A stretch of 64,000 bases of DNA, taken from positions 42,373 to 106,372 of the forward strand of contig NZ_DHDZ01000028.1 in assembly GCF_002399615.1 (NCBI RefSeq), read 5' to 3'. Under the pieces are notes generated by a model that saw nothing but the letters and a program-made list of their open reading frames with translations, had not been told where the DNA came from and ran no database searches. A program made the translations under genes and the position numbers. Origin of the DNA: Pedobacter sp. UBA4863. GTDB taxonomy: Bacteria > Bacteroidota > Bacteroidia > Sphingobacteriales > Sphingobacteriaceae. Positions 8,153 to 16,683 of the stretch are shown piece after piece. The number at the start of each line of letters is the position of its first letter. Within the stretch, counting starts at the first letter, position 1.

Positions 8153-8952
8153 TAGTTAGCTAAAAAATTTTTAGCTATTTACATACATCTGCTCTAAGGC
8201 AATAAAACAAAAGAGTGTTAGCCTATTACAAACTGACGAATTATCACTAAAAATCTGGTTTTTAATCATTTGTAAAAACAGTAGAATTTGGCAAACAACT
8301 TAAGCTCGGGTTAAGCCATATAATCCCTCTTAGCTAACAGATAGTAAAATAACTCCTTCATCAACGCCTCTTTAAACCCAATAGGATAAGCTAACACCTC
8401 GCATCCTTGTCCAGCGACGTAGCACCGACGGTAGACCGACGATAGACCGACGGTAAACCAGCACCCCCAAAACGTCAAATGCGACAAAACCGACAGATAA
8501 GGCCAAACATGTACAAAATCGACAAAACCCATTTTTTTACACCAAATTTTATCCACTTTAGCACAGGCCTTGCGTATTCGGCTTTGAGAAGAAGAAGAGT
8601 TGTGGTTATTAACTCGTTTAATTAATGTGAATTTGGGTCTTAATTTAGTAAAACAGACCCTGACCACGAAGTAGCTGCGAAGCAAAATAAATTTAGAGCC
8701 TGCTTCGAGTATCGGAGGTGACGGTAAATTGGCGTTTTGTCCCTACGAAATTAATTCGGGACTAGCTTTTAAGTATCTAAAAAATCATTTTTTCAATCAA
8801 CAGAACTTTAAGTATTTGATTTACAATTCAAGATACCCAAAACTCACCTTCAATTAAATATAAACACCCGTTTGCATTATTAATTTAGTTATCCATTGCC
8901 GAGCGCCTAATGATGCGATTTGCATATCCCCTCTTGGAGAGTTTAGGTTTGC
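8153..8952. other. Long intergenic region with a repeat
   Basis: There is no convincing gene in these 800 bp. The middle holds the dispersed repeat at 8412-8610. A 124-codon frame over 8311-8685 on the minus strand runs straight through that repeat and has no protein-like signature. 8611-8952 shows nothing I can name. Confidence 0.5.
8412..8610 (+). repeat. Dispersed intergenic repeat, copy 1
   Basis: It begins CAGCGACGTAGCA and continues as three 11-bp units ACCGACGGTAG / ACCGACGATAG / ACCGACGGTAA (8424-8456), then ACCAGCAC. Conserved words follow: AAAACGTCAAATGCGACAAAACCGACA, and further on CCTTGCGTATTCGG and GTTGTGGTTATTAAC. The same order of words, in the same orientation, recurs at 46127-46316. 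The element is GC-richer than its AT-rich surroundings. No ORF is conserved between the copies. Confidence 0.7.
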
Positions 8953-9342
8953 TTAATGTGCAAACCCACCGCTCAGGCTAGCCATAATAATTGCCAGCAC
9001 TATTAGGCCAATAACTACATATAAGTAATCTTTTTCGAGAAAGAAGCTAACTATAGCCATCAGCACTCTGGCAATTGGCGTAAAGATGAGCATCAACAGC
9101 CCAAATTGCACTACCGCTGCCCCTTTAAAGGTTAATACATTTGCGAAGATCGCTTCAACGGTTTTTAAGGAGACTTTATTGAAACTAAATTCGGCATAAT
9201 CTATTTTCTCCGTACCATGTTCGTACAAATAGATCATTCCGCCAAACACAACAATACCCATAGAAATATAAACACCTGTACGCAACAAGTTGCCCACTAG
9301 CGACTGAATATCTTTATCGGTTATATTTTTAGTTTCAGCCAT
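8953..9342 (-). CDS. DUF1634 membrane protein, partner of TauE/SafE exporter
   Basis: 129 codons with three hydrophobic segments (about residues 22-42, 72-95 and 104-125), matching the DUF1634 family. Such proteins are commonly encoded next to TauE/SafE transporters and probably form an accessory subunit. The start overlaps the transporter stop by one base, so the two are translationally coupled. The exact function is unknown. Confidence 0.8.
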   Translation of the reverse strand: MAETKNITDKDIQSLVGNLLRTGVYISMGIVVFGGMIYLYEHGTEKIDYAEFSFNKVSLKTVEAIFANVLTFKGAAVVQFGLLMLIFTPIARVLMAIVSFFLEKDYLYVVIGLIVLAIIMASLSGGFAH

Positions 9343-10178
9343 TAAAAACCTCCCGATAATCCTTTATAAATCATTTGTATGGCCAAAATACTCACCACCA
9401 CTGCAAATATCATTTTTAACTTATCTGTTTTAGCGTTCACCAAAACTTTTGCGCCAACACTGGCACCTATCAGCACCCCTATACAAACCGGCATGGCAAT
9501 TCCGGGATCAATTTGACCGCGGTGCAGGTAAACCACTGCACTAGCGGCTGCAGTAACGCCCATCATAAAATTACTGGTAGTGGTAGATACTTTAAACGGC
9601 AAACGCATAATGTTATCCATTGCAATTACCTTTAGCGCCCCACTTCCAATGCCCAAAAGACCCGACAATGTACCGGCAAACAACATCATAAAAAACCCGC
9701 CAGCTACATTTTTAACCGCATAAGGCTTAACCATCCCATTTAAAGGGTACGAGCCGTTGAGTTTAAAAAATTTCGCACCTTTACTTGTATAGTCTAAAGT
9801 AGTATGATCTACTTTTTTCTTCAATGTCATTATTGACGAAAAGATAAGTATGCAACCGAATATTACCGCTACATAGGCCGCATTAAGATACACGGCTATA
9901 ATTGCGCCCAAAATTGCGCCTACCGTAGTGGCTATTTCCAAGAACATGCCAATGCGCATATTGGTTAAGCCCTCTTTAACGTAAGCCGCAGCAGAGCCCG
10001 TAGAAGTTGCGATTACCGAGATAATAGATGCACCAATAGCATAATGAATATCGACCCCTAAACCTAATGTAAGCAAAGGGATGATAATTACACCACCGCC
10101 CAAGCCTGTTAACGAGCCTAAAAAACCCGCTAAAAAAGCGCCAATAAGCACAATTAAGGTAAATAGCAATACCGACAT
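9342..10178 (-). CDS. Sulfite exporter TauE/SafE family protein
   Basis: 278 codons, about eight membrane segments in two repeats. The family pattern G-x-L-x-G-L-x-G-x-G-G-G appears near residues 17-31 (FLAGFLGSLTGLGGGVIIIP) and is echoed at GTLSGLLGIGSGALKVIAMD (residues about 169-188). Family members export sulfite, sulfoacetate or related organosulfur anions; the substrate here cannot be told. A -7-like motif TATATTTG sits 5 bp before the ATG (10191-10184), suggesting a leaderless transcript. Confidence 0.85.
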   Translation of the reverse strand: MSVLLFTLIVLIGAFLAGFLGSLTGLGGGVIIIPLLTLGLGVDIHYAIGASIISVIATSTGSAAAYVKEGLTNMRIGMFLEIATTVGAILGAIIAVYLNAAYVAVIFGCILIFSSIMTLKKKVDHTTLDYTSKGAKFFKLNGSYPLNGMVKPYAVKNVAGGFFMMLFAGTLSGLLGIGSGALKVIAMDNIMRLPFKVSTTTSNFMMGVTAAASAVVYLHRGQIDPGIAMPVCIGVLIGASVGAKVLVNAKTDKLKMIFAVVVSILAIQMIYKGLSGGF

Positions 10179-10234
10179 GACGGCAAATATAAATCACTTA
10201 AATTGGCTTTACACTATAAAACAGCAATAAAAGA

Positions 10235-10348
10235 ATGTCTATCGGATACTTAGATTTAATGGATTATTGCTGGCTGATTGGCGGTTTAGACGGCTTGTTG
10301 GTTGCTTTTCATATTGGCCTACAACTAAAAAGGAGAAACCTGCTTTAA
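10235..10348 (+). CDS. Possible 37-aa membrane peptide
   Basis: ATG at 10235 opens 37 codons to TAA at 10346-10348. The peptide has a hydrophobic centre (YCWLIGGLDGLLVAFHIG) followed by a basic tail (QLKRRNLL), the shape of a single-span membrane peptide. It lies alone between the TauE gene and the nrdJ terminator, and its end overlaps the terminator stem, which argues for chance. I see no promoter for it. Confidence 0.2.
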   Translation: MSIGYLDLMDYCWLIGGLDGLLVAFHIGLQLKRRNLL

Positions 10349-10361
10349 GCTAGATTTCTCC
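10327..10361 (-). terminator. Terminator of nrdJ
   Basis: On the minus strand the stem GGAGAAA (10361-10355) pairs with TTTCTCC (10338-10332) around a 16-nt loop and is followed by TTTTTAG. It lies 36-60 bp past the nrdJ stop. Confidence 0.75.
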
Positions 10362-10396
10362 CTTCGGTGAAATGATGATTTATCACTATAAACGTG

Positions 10397-12970
10397 TTAC
10401 CCGCACTTAGACGAGCCGCAGTCGCTACAGGTTAAACAACCTTCCTGGTAATGAAGATTAGTGGAATTGCAGTTGCTACATTTTTGCTTTCCTACTTCTG
10501 TGCCGTCTGGAATGTACCTTTTCAACGCTCTAGCTACGCCGTTTTTCCAAGTATTTATGGCCTCATCGAGCTGTAAGCTACCAATGAGTTCCACTACTTT
10601 TTCTATGGGCATACCGTGGCGCAAGGTGCTTGAGATTAATTTGGCATAGTTCCAGTATTCGGGATTAAACTTATGCGACAAGCCCTCGATGGTAGTTTTA
10701 TAACCTCTTTGGTTTTTAAATTGGAAATCGTACCTCGAAGTACCGTCGGCTTCTTTGTTTTTAATGATTGAACCCCTATTAAGCCAACGCGGAATAGAAA
10801 TACCATCTTCATCGTCGGCAAGCCCGGTAAATATTTCGTATGGCTTTTCATCTACCAAACCGATAAAGGCTATCCATTTATCTTTGTTGTTTTGGAAACG
10901 CACTATATCTGCTTCTAATACCTGTGGGCGAATAGTGGGGAAAGCTTGCGTTTGCTCCGTCTCTTTTTCTTCTTTCTTTTTATCATCCACAGCAATTAAT
11001 ACGCCCGAACGAGAACCATCACGATACACCGTTACCCCTTTACATCCTGCTTTCCAAGCTTGCATATACAAGTTGCCCACCAATTCTTCCGAAACATCGT
11101 TAGGCATATTAATGGTTACACTGATGGAGTGGTCAACCCATTGCTGTATAGCGCCCTGCATCCTCACCTTCTCCATATAATCAACATCATTTGAAGTGGC
11201 CTTATAATAAGGTGATTTTTTTATCAGCTCGTCTAATTCTTCCTGCTTATAATGGCGAGTTGTATCATGTCCATTAATTTCCATCCAATCTTTAAACTTA
11301 TGATGGAATACAATGTATTCTTCCCACGAATCGCCTACTTCATCTACAAAATCAACCTTTACGGCCTTATCGTTTGGATTAACTTTTCTACGGCGCTTGT
11401 AAACTGGCATAAATACGGGCTCTACACCAGATGTAGTTTGCGACATTAAGCTCGTGGTTCCTGTTGGCGCAATAGTTAACAGGGCAATATTTCTACGCCC
11501 AAACTCTGTCATGTCATAATACAGTTGCGCATCGGCTTCTTTTAGCCTTAACATGAAAGGGTTTGATTTCTCCCTAGCGGCATCGTAAACGGCAAACGCC
11601 CCTCTTTCTTTTGCCATATCAACCGACGACCTGTAAGCTGCCAGTGCCAAGTTTTTATGCACTTCGATAGAAAACGCCGAGCCTTCTTTGCTTCCGTAGC
11701 GCAAGCCTAAAGCCGCCAACATATCGCCTTCGGCGGTAATGCCCACTCCTGTACGCCTTCCTTCTTCTGCTTTTTTACGGATGTTTAACCAAAGATTTTT
11801 CTCGGTTCTTTTAATTTCTGCATCTTCTGGATCTTCATCGATCTTTTCTATAATGACATCTATCTTCTCTAGTTCTAGGTCAATAATATCATCCATCATG
11901 CGTTGTGCCAAACCTACATGCTTTTTAAAGAGCTCCCAATTAAATACGGCTTTAGCTGTAAACGGATTTTCTACATAAGAATATAAATTGATGGCCAAAA
12001 GGCGGCAAGAATCATAAGGACACAATGGAATTTCGCCACAAGGATTGGTAGATACGGTTTCGTAACCCAAGTCGGCATAGCAATCTGGCAACGATTCCTT
12101 AATAATGGTATCCCAAAATAAAATGCCCGGTTCGGCAGAACGCCAAGCATTGTGCACTATTTTTTTCCAAAGCGAATTGGCATCAATTTCTTTTGAAAAT
12201 TTTGGGTGATTTCCTTTTACCGGATATTGCTGTGTATAGGAAATACCTTGTTCAACTGCTTTCATGAACTCGTCGTTAATACGAACAGAAACATTTGCTC
12301 CGGTTACTTTACCTTGTTCTAATTTTGCATCAATAAAATCTTCGGCATCTGGATGTTTGATAGAAACCGATAGCATTAAGGCCCCTCTACGGCCATCTTG
12401 CGCTACTTCGCGAGTGGAATTAGAGAACCGTTCCATAAAGGGCACAATACCTGTTGAGGTAAGGGCAGAGTTTTTTACTGCCGAGCCTTTAGGGCGAATA
12501 TGCGACAAATCGTGCCCAACACCTCCCCTACGTTTCATTAGCTGCACCTGTTCTTGGTCTATTTTCATGATACCACCATAGGAATCAGAATCACCATTAT
12601 TGCCAATGACAAAACAATTGGAGAGTGAGGCAATTTGGAATGGATTTCCTATTCCGGTCATGGGGCTTCCCTGTGGAATGATATATTTAAAATCTTTAAT
12701 AAGTTCGAATATTTCTGCTTCAGTTAACGGATTGGGGTATTTCTGCTCAACCCTTGCAATTTCGGACGATATACGCTTGTGCATATCATTTGGATCAAGT
12801 TCGTACAAAACTCCCGAAGAGTCTTTTAGCGCATACTTGTTTACCCAAACTCTAGCAGCTAAATCATCTCCATTAAAATATTGAAGTGCAGCGGCATAAG
12901 CCTCGTCTTGGCTGTAAGCAACAGCTTGCTGAGCAGTAATTTGTTCCATATTCTTGATTTTAACGTTCAT
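10397..12970 (-). CDS. nrdJ: Adenosylcobalamin-dependent (class II) ribonucleotide reductase
   Basis: 857 codons. It reduces ribonucleotides to deoxyribonucleotides using a cobalamin-generated radical, independent of oxygen. The catalytic core shows the active-site block VSTNPCGEIPLCPYDSCRL and the conserved LLTIAPTGTTSLMSQTTSGVEP. The N-terminal half carries FVIGNNGDSDSYGGIMK and KRRGGVGHDLSHIRPKGS. The last 30 residues form a Cys cluster (CSNCNSTN...CLTCSDCGSSKCG) of zinc-ribbon type, which may serve reduction by thioredoxin. The start could be Met1 or Met8 (12949). No cobalamin riboswitch is visible upstream. Confidence 0.93.
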   Translation of the reverse strand: MNVKIKNMEQITAQQAVAYSQDEAYAAALQYFNGDDLAARVWVNKYALKDSSGVLYELDPNDMHKRISSEIARVEQKYPNPLTEAEIFELIKDFKYIIPQGSPMTGIGNPFQIASLSNCFVIGNNGDSDSYGGIMKIDQEQVQLMKRRGGVGHDLSHIRPKGSAVKNSALTSTGIVPFMERFSNSTREVAQDGRRGALMLSVSIKHPDAEDFIDAKLEQGKVTGANVSVRINDEFMKAVEQGISYTQQYPVKGNHPKFSKEIDANSLWKKIVHNAWRSAEPGILFWDTIIKESLPDCYADLGYETVSTNPCGEIPLCPYDSCRLLAINLYSYVENPFTAKAVFNWELFKKHVGLAQRMMDDIIDLELEKIDVIIEKIDEDPEDAEIKRTEKNLWLNIRKKAEEGRRTGVGITAEGDMLAALGLRYGSKEGSAFSIEVHKNLALAAYRSSVDMAKERGAFAVYDAAREKSNPFMLRLKEADAQLYYDMTEFGRRNIALLTIAPTGTTSLMSQTTSGVEPVFMPVYKRRRKVNPNDKAVKVDFVDEVGDSWEEYIVFHHKFKDWMEINGHDTTRHYKQEELDELIKKSPYYKATSNDVDYMEKVRMQGAIQQWVDHSISVTINMPNDVSEELVGNLYMQAWKAGCKGVTVYRDGSRSGVLIAVDDKKKEEKETEQTQAFPTIRPQVLEADIVRFQNNKDKWIAFIGLVDEKPYEIFTGLADDEDGISIPRWLNRGSIIKNKEADGTSRYDFQFKNQRGYKTTIEGLSHKFNPEYWNYAKLISSTLRHGMPIEKVVELIGSLQLDEAINTWKNGVARALKRYIPDGTEVGKQKCSNCNSTNLHYQEGCLTCSDCGSSKCG

Positions 12971-13350
12971 CCAAACTTACCAAAAATTACAGTCAATAAA
13001 AATAATTTATCAAAAATGTTTACAAAGTTTATTCAATAAAAATTTAATTATCAATAAATTAACTATTTACAAAACTTAAAAAGTTTACAAAAAATTATTT
13101 CTGTATGATAAAGAAACCATCTGCTGTACATTTATCCACAACACTTGCACGGATTACGGAACACCTAGGCTTTTATTGTTTGCACAACAGATAAAACCAT
13201 TTAACTTTAATTCGAATAAAACACCTAGATGGCGGGGACGTCGTCCTCTGCAGCTGGGGCAACGCTTGGTGTCTTCGCCAAACGCAATGTAAAATATTTA
13301 TCCAGCTTTAAACAGCTTCTAAGTTTAGCCTCTAGTGATGAACTATTTTT
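12971..13350. other. AT-rich region upstream of nrdJ
   Basis: 380 bp between tyrA and nrdJ. 12980-13110 is extremely AT-rich with repeated GTTTACAAA-like words. A perfect DnaA-box sequence TTATCCACA lies at 13132-13140. The GC-richer part at 13227-13350 is an in-frame continuation of the tyrA reading frame past its stop codon. No separate gene is evident. Confidence 0.45.
13132..13140 (+). promoter_or_regulatory. DnaA-box-like site upstream of nrdJ
   Basis: TTATCCACA matches the strict DnaA 9-mer consensus and lies 162 bp upstream of the nrdJ start. DnaA control of ribonucleotide reductase genes is known in E. coli (nrdAB); here it is only a suggestion from a single site. Confidence 0.3.
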
Positions 13351-14607
13351 TCAGTCCATCAGTTTAGAAATCATTTCGGCGCTTAGTGCTCTAGCTTTCT
13401 CTAAGCGCCCCTCGAAAAAAGATTTAGCCGCTTCGAAATGGGCTTTGTAACCTTTCATGTCTCCGTAGCCAATAATAGCCGCCCACTCATGAACAGCGGT
13501 ATGAAACTCCAAATCATCTTTTCTAATGCTCTTATCGTAAAGTGCTGCCTGAATGGTTTCTTCTAACAATTCTGTGTCTTTAAAAAGATATTCGGCTATG
13601 CCTAAGCGCAAACGGAAGGGCGGTGTTTGACAAATTAAGTTATCGTATGGGTTTACGTTCATGGCATGCCAAGCGCAAACCATGCTTAAAATACTTAAAT
13701 GCGAATTAGGTTTGCGGGTATGCGATTTATCGGCCATGCTAAAAGCATCCATTACCTCATTATTTAACAACAGCGATTGGTCGTCGTTTTTAAATACGAA
13801 GTTCTTGGCTTTATAAATCTTATCTCTAAAAAGCGTTTCATTTTCGGCTATCATAAGCGCAAAGAGCTCGCTTTCTGTTTTCGCATATTCTCGCACCTGT
13901 TTTTGTGCATATGGGTTTAGAATTGCCAAACCAGCATAAATGTGCGATTTATAGCTAAAAATGCGCAAGGTCGTTAGCACCTTCACGTTGTCAATTCCGC
14001 CAGCGTAAACAGGGTTATCCCAAGGATAAAAGCCAGCGTTTTTCCAGGCTGAGCCCATGCTTTCGAAACCCATGTGCGTTACCGCTTGGGTATCGGCCAC
14101 AATTTTATCGTGGTGTTTATAATCGTCCATCTCGATGATGTTTGATTGTAGTGCCTCGTAAATTTTTAATGCTTTTTGATAGGCTTGGTGGGTAGCTCGA
14201 TGGCGAATTACCACTAATGTTTGTCCCTTGGCACTAAAACCAGGGCCATGTAGCGAATGGCTGGTAATAATATGCGTATCTTTTGGCAAGTATTTTTCGA
14301 AAGCAGCAATTTCTGGATGCTTCACCGAAGTTTGCCCACCTACTATTGCTCCGTACTTGGTTGATTTTGCAAACTGCAAAACTACTTCTTCTATTTTCTC
14401 GGCCTCTACGGCATAAATAATAAAATCCGATTTTCGGGAAACTTCATGCCCATCGGGCAGTACTTCTATTTTTTGCGACGAAAGCTCTTCTTGCAATTCC
14501 AATAAACGACTGGGAACGTCGGTACCACAAACTTCATAGCCAGCCTCCTTAAATGCCAAGGCATAAAGTTTCCCCATGTCGCCCAATCCTATAATACCAA
14601 TACACAT
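13351..14607 (-). CDS. Prephenate dehydrogenase, fungal TYR1-like
   Basis: 418 codons. Oxidative decarboxylation of prephenate to 4-hydroxyphenylpyruvate in tyrosine synthesis is the likely reaction. The N-terminus is a Rossmann fold with GIIGLGDMGKLYA (GxGxxG). Further blocks match yeast Tyr1 closely from memory: YAVEAEKIEEVV, AIVGGQTSVKHPEIAAFEKY, ITSHSLHGPG, DTQAVTHMGFESMGSAW and HIYAGLAILNPYAQKQ. Typical bacterial TyrA proteins are shorter (about 280-370 aa) and lack these blocks. It stands alone, away from other aromatic genes. The frame continues open for 41 codons after the TGA stop. Confidence 0.8.
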   Translation of the reverse strand: MCIGIIGLGDMGKLYALAFKEAGYEVCGTDVPSRLLELQEELSSQKIEVLPDGHEVSRKSDFIIYAVEAEKIEEVVLQFAKSTKYGAIVGGQTSVKHPEIAAFEKYLPKDTHIITSHSLHGPGFSAKGQTLVVIRHRATHQAYQKALKIYEALQSNIIEMDDYKHHDKIVADTQAVTHMGFESMGSAWKNAGFYPWDNPVYAGGIDNVKVLTTLRIFSYKSHIYAGLAILNPYAQKQVREYAKTESELFALMIAENETLFRDKIYKAKNFVFKNDDQSLLLNNEVMDAFSMADKSHTRKPNSHLSILSMVCAWHAMNVNPYDNLICQTPPFRLRLGIAEYLFKDTELLEETIQAALYDKSIRKDDLEFHTAVHEWAAIIGYGDMKGYKAHFEAAKSFFEGRLEKARALSAEMISKLMD

Positions 14608-14735
14608 TTTACAAATTTATTGTTACAAAGCGATAAAAAAATGACCCCAATCAATTGAATTGTTGATTAAACACCCTAACTTGAGCAAAGTTACCGGGAT
14701 AAAACACAATTGACATAACCACAATATTTTTTTAC

Positions 14736-14754
14736 TAATACTGTTTTAGTATTA
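14736..14754 (+). promoter_or_regulatory. Inverted repeat abutting a start codon
   Basis: TAATACT (14736-14742) and AGTATTA (14748-14754) form a perfect 7-bp inverted repeat with a 5-nt loop, ending exactly at the ATG at 14755. It could be an operator or an mRNA hairpin limiting initiation at the first ATG. If so, the ATG at 14767 may be the true start. Confidence 0.3.
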
Positions 14755-15447
14755 ATGATGATCATTATGAGACAAACCTTACTCTCTATTTCCTACATTT
14801 TATTAGTTACTTTTCTTTGCGGCAATATTTTTGCCCAAACAACACCAAGCACAACTACGCATAGCCCCGCTACTACAGCAGTTACAAAATCCTCTTACTA
14901 TCGTGATACGGTAAAAAACACCGACCCTAGTTTAAATGGGCAATACCAGTTTATGTTGTCTCGTACCAAAACTTCTGCCGATGGCTATAAAATGATTGCC
15001 AGATACCGCTTAGACCAACTTTGGAAAAGTGTAAACGACACTTTGCGAAAAGAAAGGGCGGAACGCAAAGGTTTAAACCAAAAACTTACGGAGCAAGAAA
15101 AAACCATTAGTTATTTAAAGGCTGAGATTTCGGGCAAAGAGGCTTCATTAACTGAAAACAGCAATAAAGTTAACGAAATTCGCTTCCTAGGCATTCCGTT
15201 TGAGAAAAGCACTTACCACCTTATTGTTTGGAGTGTAATTGGCATTTTAACCATTGCGTTGATTATTGTGATTGCAAGTTCTGGAAAAAATATTAGCGAA
15301 GCTAAGCACCGTAGCCAGCTTTACAATGAGATTTCGGAGGAATACCAAGCCTATAAATCTAAAGCAGTAGAAAAGGAACGCAAGATGGCTAGAGAACTAC
15401 AAGATGAAAGAAATAAGCTGGACGATTTAATGAATAAGAGAGGTTAA
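14755..15447 (+). CDS. Coiled-coil envelope protein with one late membrane span
   Basis: 230 codons, not recognised. It has an N-terminal signal peptide (RQTLLSISYILLVTFLCGNIFAQ) and then a Thr/Ser-rich stretch. A charged coiled coil spans residues about 85-140, followed by a clear membrane segment near residues 155-177 (LIVWSVIGILTIALIIVIAS). A second charged helix forms the C-terminus (about 185-230). The layout suggests an inner-membrane protein with helices on both sides. Met5 (14767) is an alternative start. It is the only plus-strand gene of this stretch. Confidence 0.6.
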   Translation: MMIIMRQTLLSISYILLVTFLCGNIFAQTTPSTTTHSPATTAVTKSSYYRDTVKNTDPSLNGQYQFMLSRTKTSADGYKMIARYRLDQLWKSVNDTLRKERAERKGLNQKLTEQEKTISYLKAEISGKEASLTENSNKVNEIRFLGIPFEKSTYHLIVWSVIGILTIALIIVIASSGKNISEAKHRSQLYNEISEEYQAYKSKAVEKERKMARELQDERNKLDDLMNKRG

Positions 15448-15456
15448 TAAATTTCT

Positions 15457-16677
15457 TTACTTTAACAGCTCGGCCATAAGTATGTCGGCGCAGCGCACTG
15501 CCTTTTCATTTAAAAAGTCTCTAGGGGTGTTATCTCCAACTTCATAGGTAACAGCTTCGGCATTTAGCACTCTACCAAACCAAGCTTTAGAAGTGTTACC
15601 TCCGTTGCCCGAGGGTTTAACTGGTGTTTTAACAGCTCCCTCAAATTGGTGCAAGCTGGCTATCCAAACATTCATTAAACCTGGCCTGTTTGTATCCGAT
15701 CTATCGTCATTAACATACATTACGTCATTGTAGGTAGAATGAAAATCTAAGGCAAATTCTACTTTCGCGTTTTGCTTACTTATTTTATTTAGCAGATAAT
15801 CTCTAACTGCTCGAGTTTCGGGCTGTTTAAAGAACTCCCAATCGCGGTTTAAATCTACCCCGCCAAAACTATGACGCCAGTTCCCTTCATCAACACCGTC
15901 TGGATTTACCATTGGCACAATAACCAATTCATAATTTTTGATGAAGTTTTTGGCAAGCTTACTATTCCCCAACAGCGTTTCTACAAATCGTTCCATTGCC
16001 ATATAACCCGATATTTCTGGTGGGTGTTGGCGACTTAACACTACTACGATTTTTTTGCCATCGCTTTTAGTGGAATTTAACGCAATTATAGGCTTTCCAC
16101 CTATACTATAACCTATGGTTGTTTTATTTAGGGAATAGTTTTTTGCCAGTTGATTCATCCATTGATAAGATTGGCCCGAAGAAATGATTTCTTGTGCCGC
16201 AACTGTAAGGGTGTCTTTTTGAAGCTGCAATTTAAAGGAGGCCTCATTTTTTTCTTTGTTTACCTTTACTTCTGCAAGCGTTTGCCACTGCTGCCCATTT
16301 GTACTTATTTTTGGTTGATAACGATGCCTGTCGCTCGGATAGCTTAAATTGATATACACGTTTTTTTGTGGCTTTCCCCAAACTTTAAAGGCAAACCAAG
16401 CACTTGGATTAATCGGTCTATTTTCAGCTTCGATGGTGATATTAAATGTACTATCGTTTACTTTAACCAACTGATTGAGCCTTGCCGAAGGAAAATTGTT
16501 GCTAAAAAACACTTGTTCTTTTTCAAAGGTATAAGTGTTTTTATTTTGCAGCTTAATCTTAACAGCCGCTAAATCAAGATTAGTTTTATGCTTGTTTTCT
16601 GTAGGCTTTTTAACGGCACAAGCTTGTAGCAAGAGTATTAGTGCCGCAACTAGAATAATAGGTGATTTAGTTTTCAA
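15457..16677 (-). CDS. M14-family zinc carboxypeptidase, lipoprotein
   Basis: 406 codons. The start is a TTG, supported because a lipoprotein signal follows at once (IILVAALILLLQAC, lipobox Cys20) and no ATG is near. An N-terminal beta domain precedes the peptidase. Zinc ligands are visible: H218 and E221 in RQHPPE, and H313 in ALDFHST. E379 in AVTYEVGDN fits the catalytic glutamate. NPDGVDEGNWRHSFGGVDLNRDW is also characteristic of M14. It starts 6 bp after the preceding gene ends and is the last gene of the SusCD locus. Predicted location is the periplasm or outer membrane surface. Confidence 0.85.
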   Translation of the reverse strand: MKTKSPIILVAALILLLQACAVKKPTENKHKTNLDLAAVKIKLQNKNTYTFEKEQVFFSNNFPSARLNQLVKVNDSTFNITIEAENRPINPSAWFAFKVWGKPQKNVYINLSYPSDRHRYQPKISTNGQQWQTLAEVKVNKEKNEASFKLQLQKDTLTVAAQEIISSGQSYQWMNQLAKNYSLNKTTIGYSIGGKPIIALNSTKSDGKKIVVVLSRQHPPEISGYMAMERFVETLLGNSKLAKNFIKNYELVIVPMVNPDGVDEGNWRHSFGGVDLNRDWEFFKQPETRAVRDYLLNKISKQNAKVEFALDFHSTYNDVMYVNDDRSDTNRPGLMNVWIASLHQFEGAVKTPVKPSGNGGNTSKAWFGRVLNAEAVTYEVGDNTPRDFLNEKAVRCADILMAELLK

Positions 16678-16683
16678 TTTGAT

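Noticed and set aside
8311..8685. 124-codon minus-strand ORF
   Set aside because: It runs through the dispersed repeat, has no protein-like pattern, and the matching stretch of copy 2 does not keep the same reading frame.
12972..12979. -7-like TAAGTTTG just upstream of nrdJ
   Set aside because: It lies 1 bp from the ATG with no -33 at a suitable distance, so it would remove the first start codon; evidence too weak.
12971..13060. Cobalamin riboswitch or NrdR boxes upstream of nrdJ
   Set aside because: No cobalamin-box core and no paired NrdR-type palindromes were found in the AT-rich leader.
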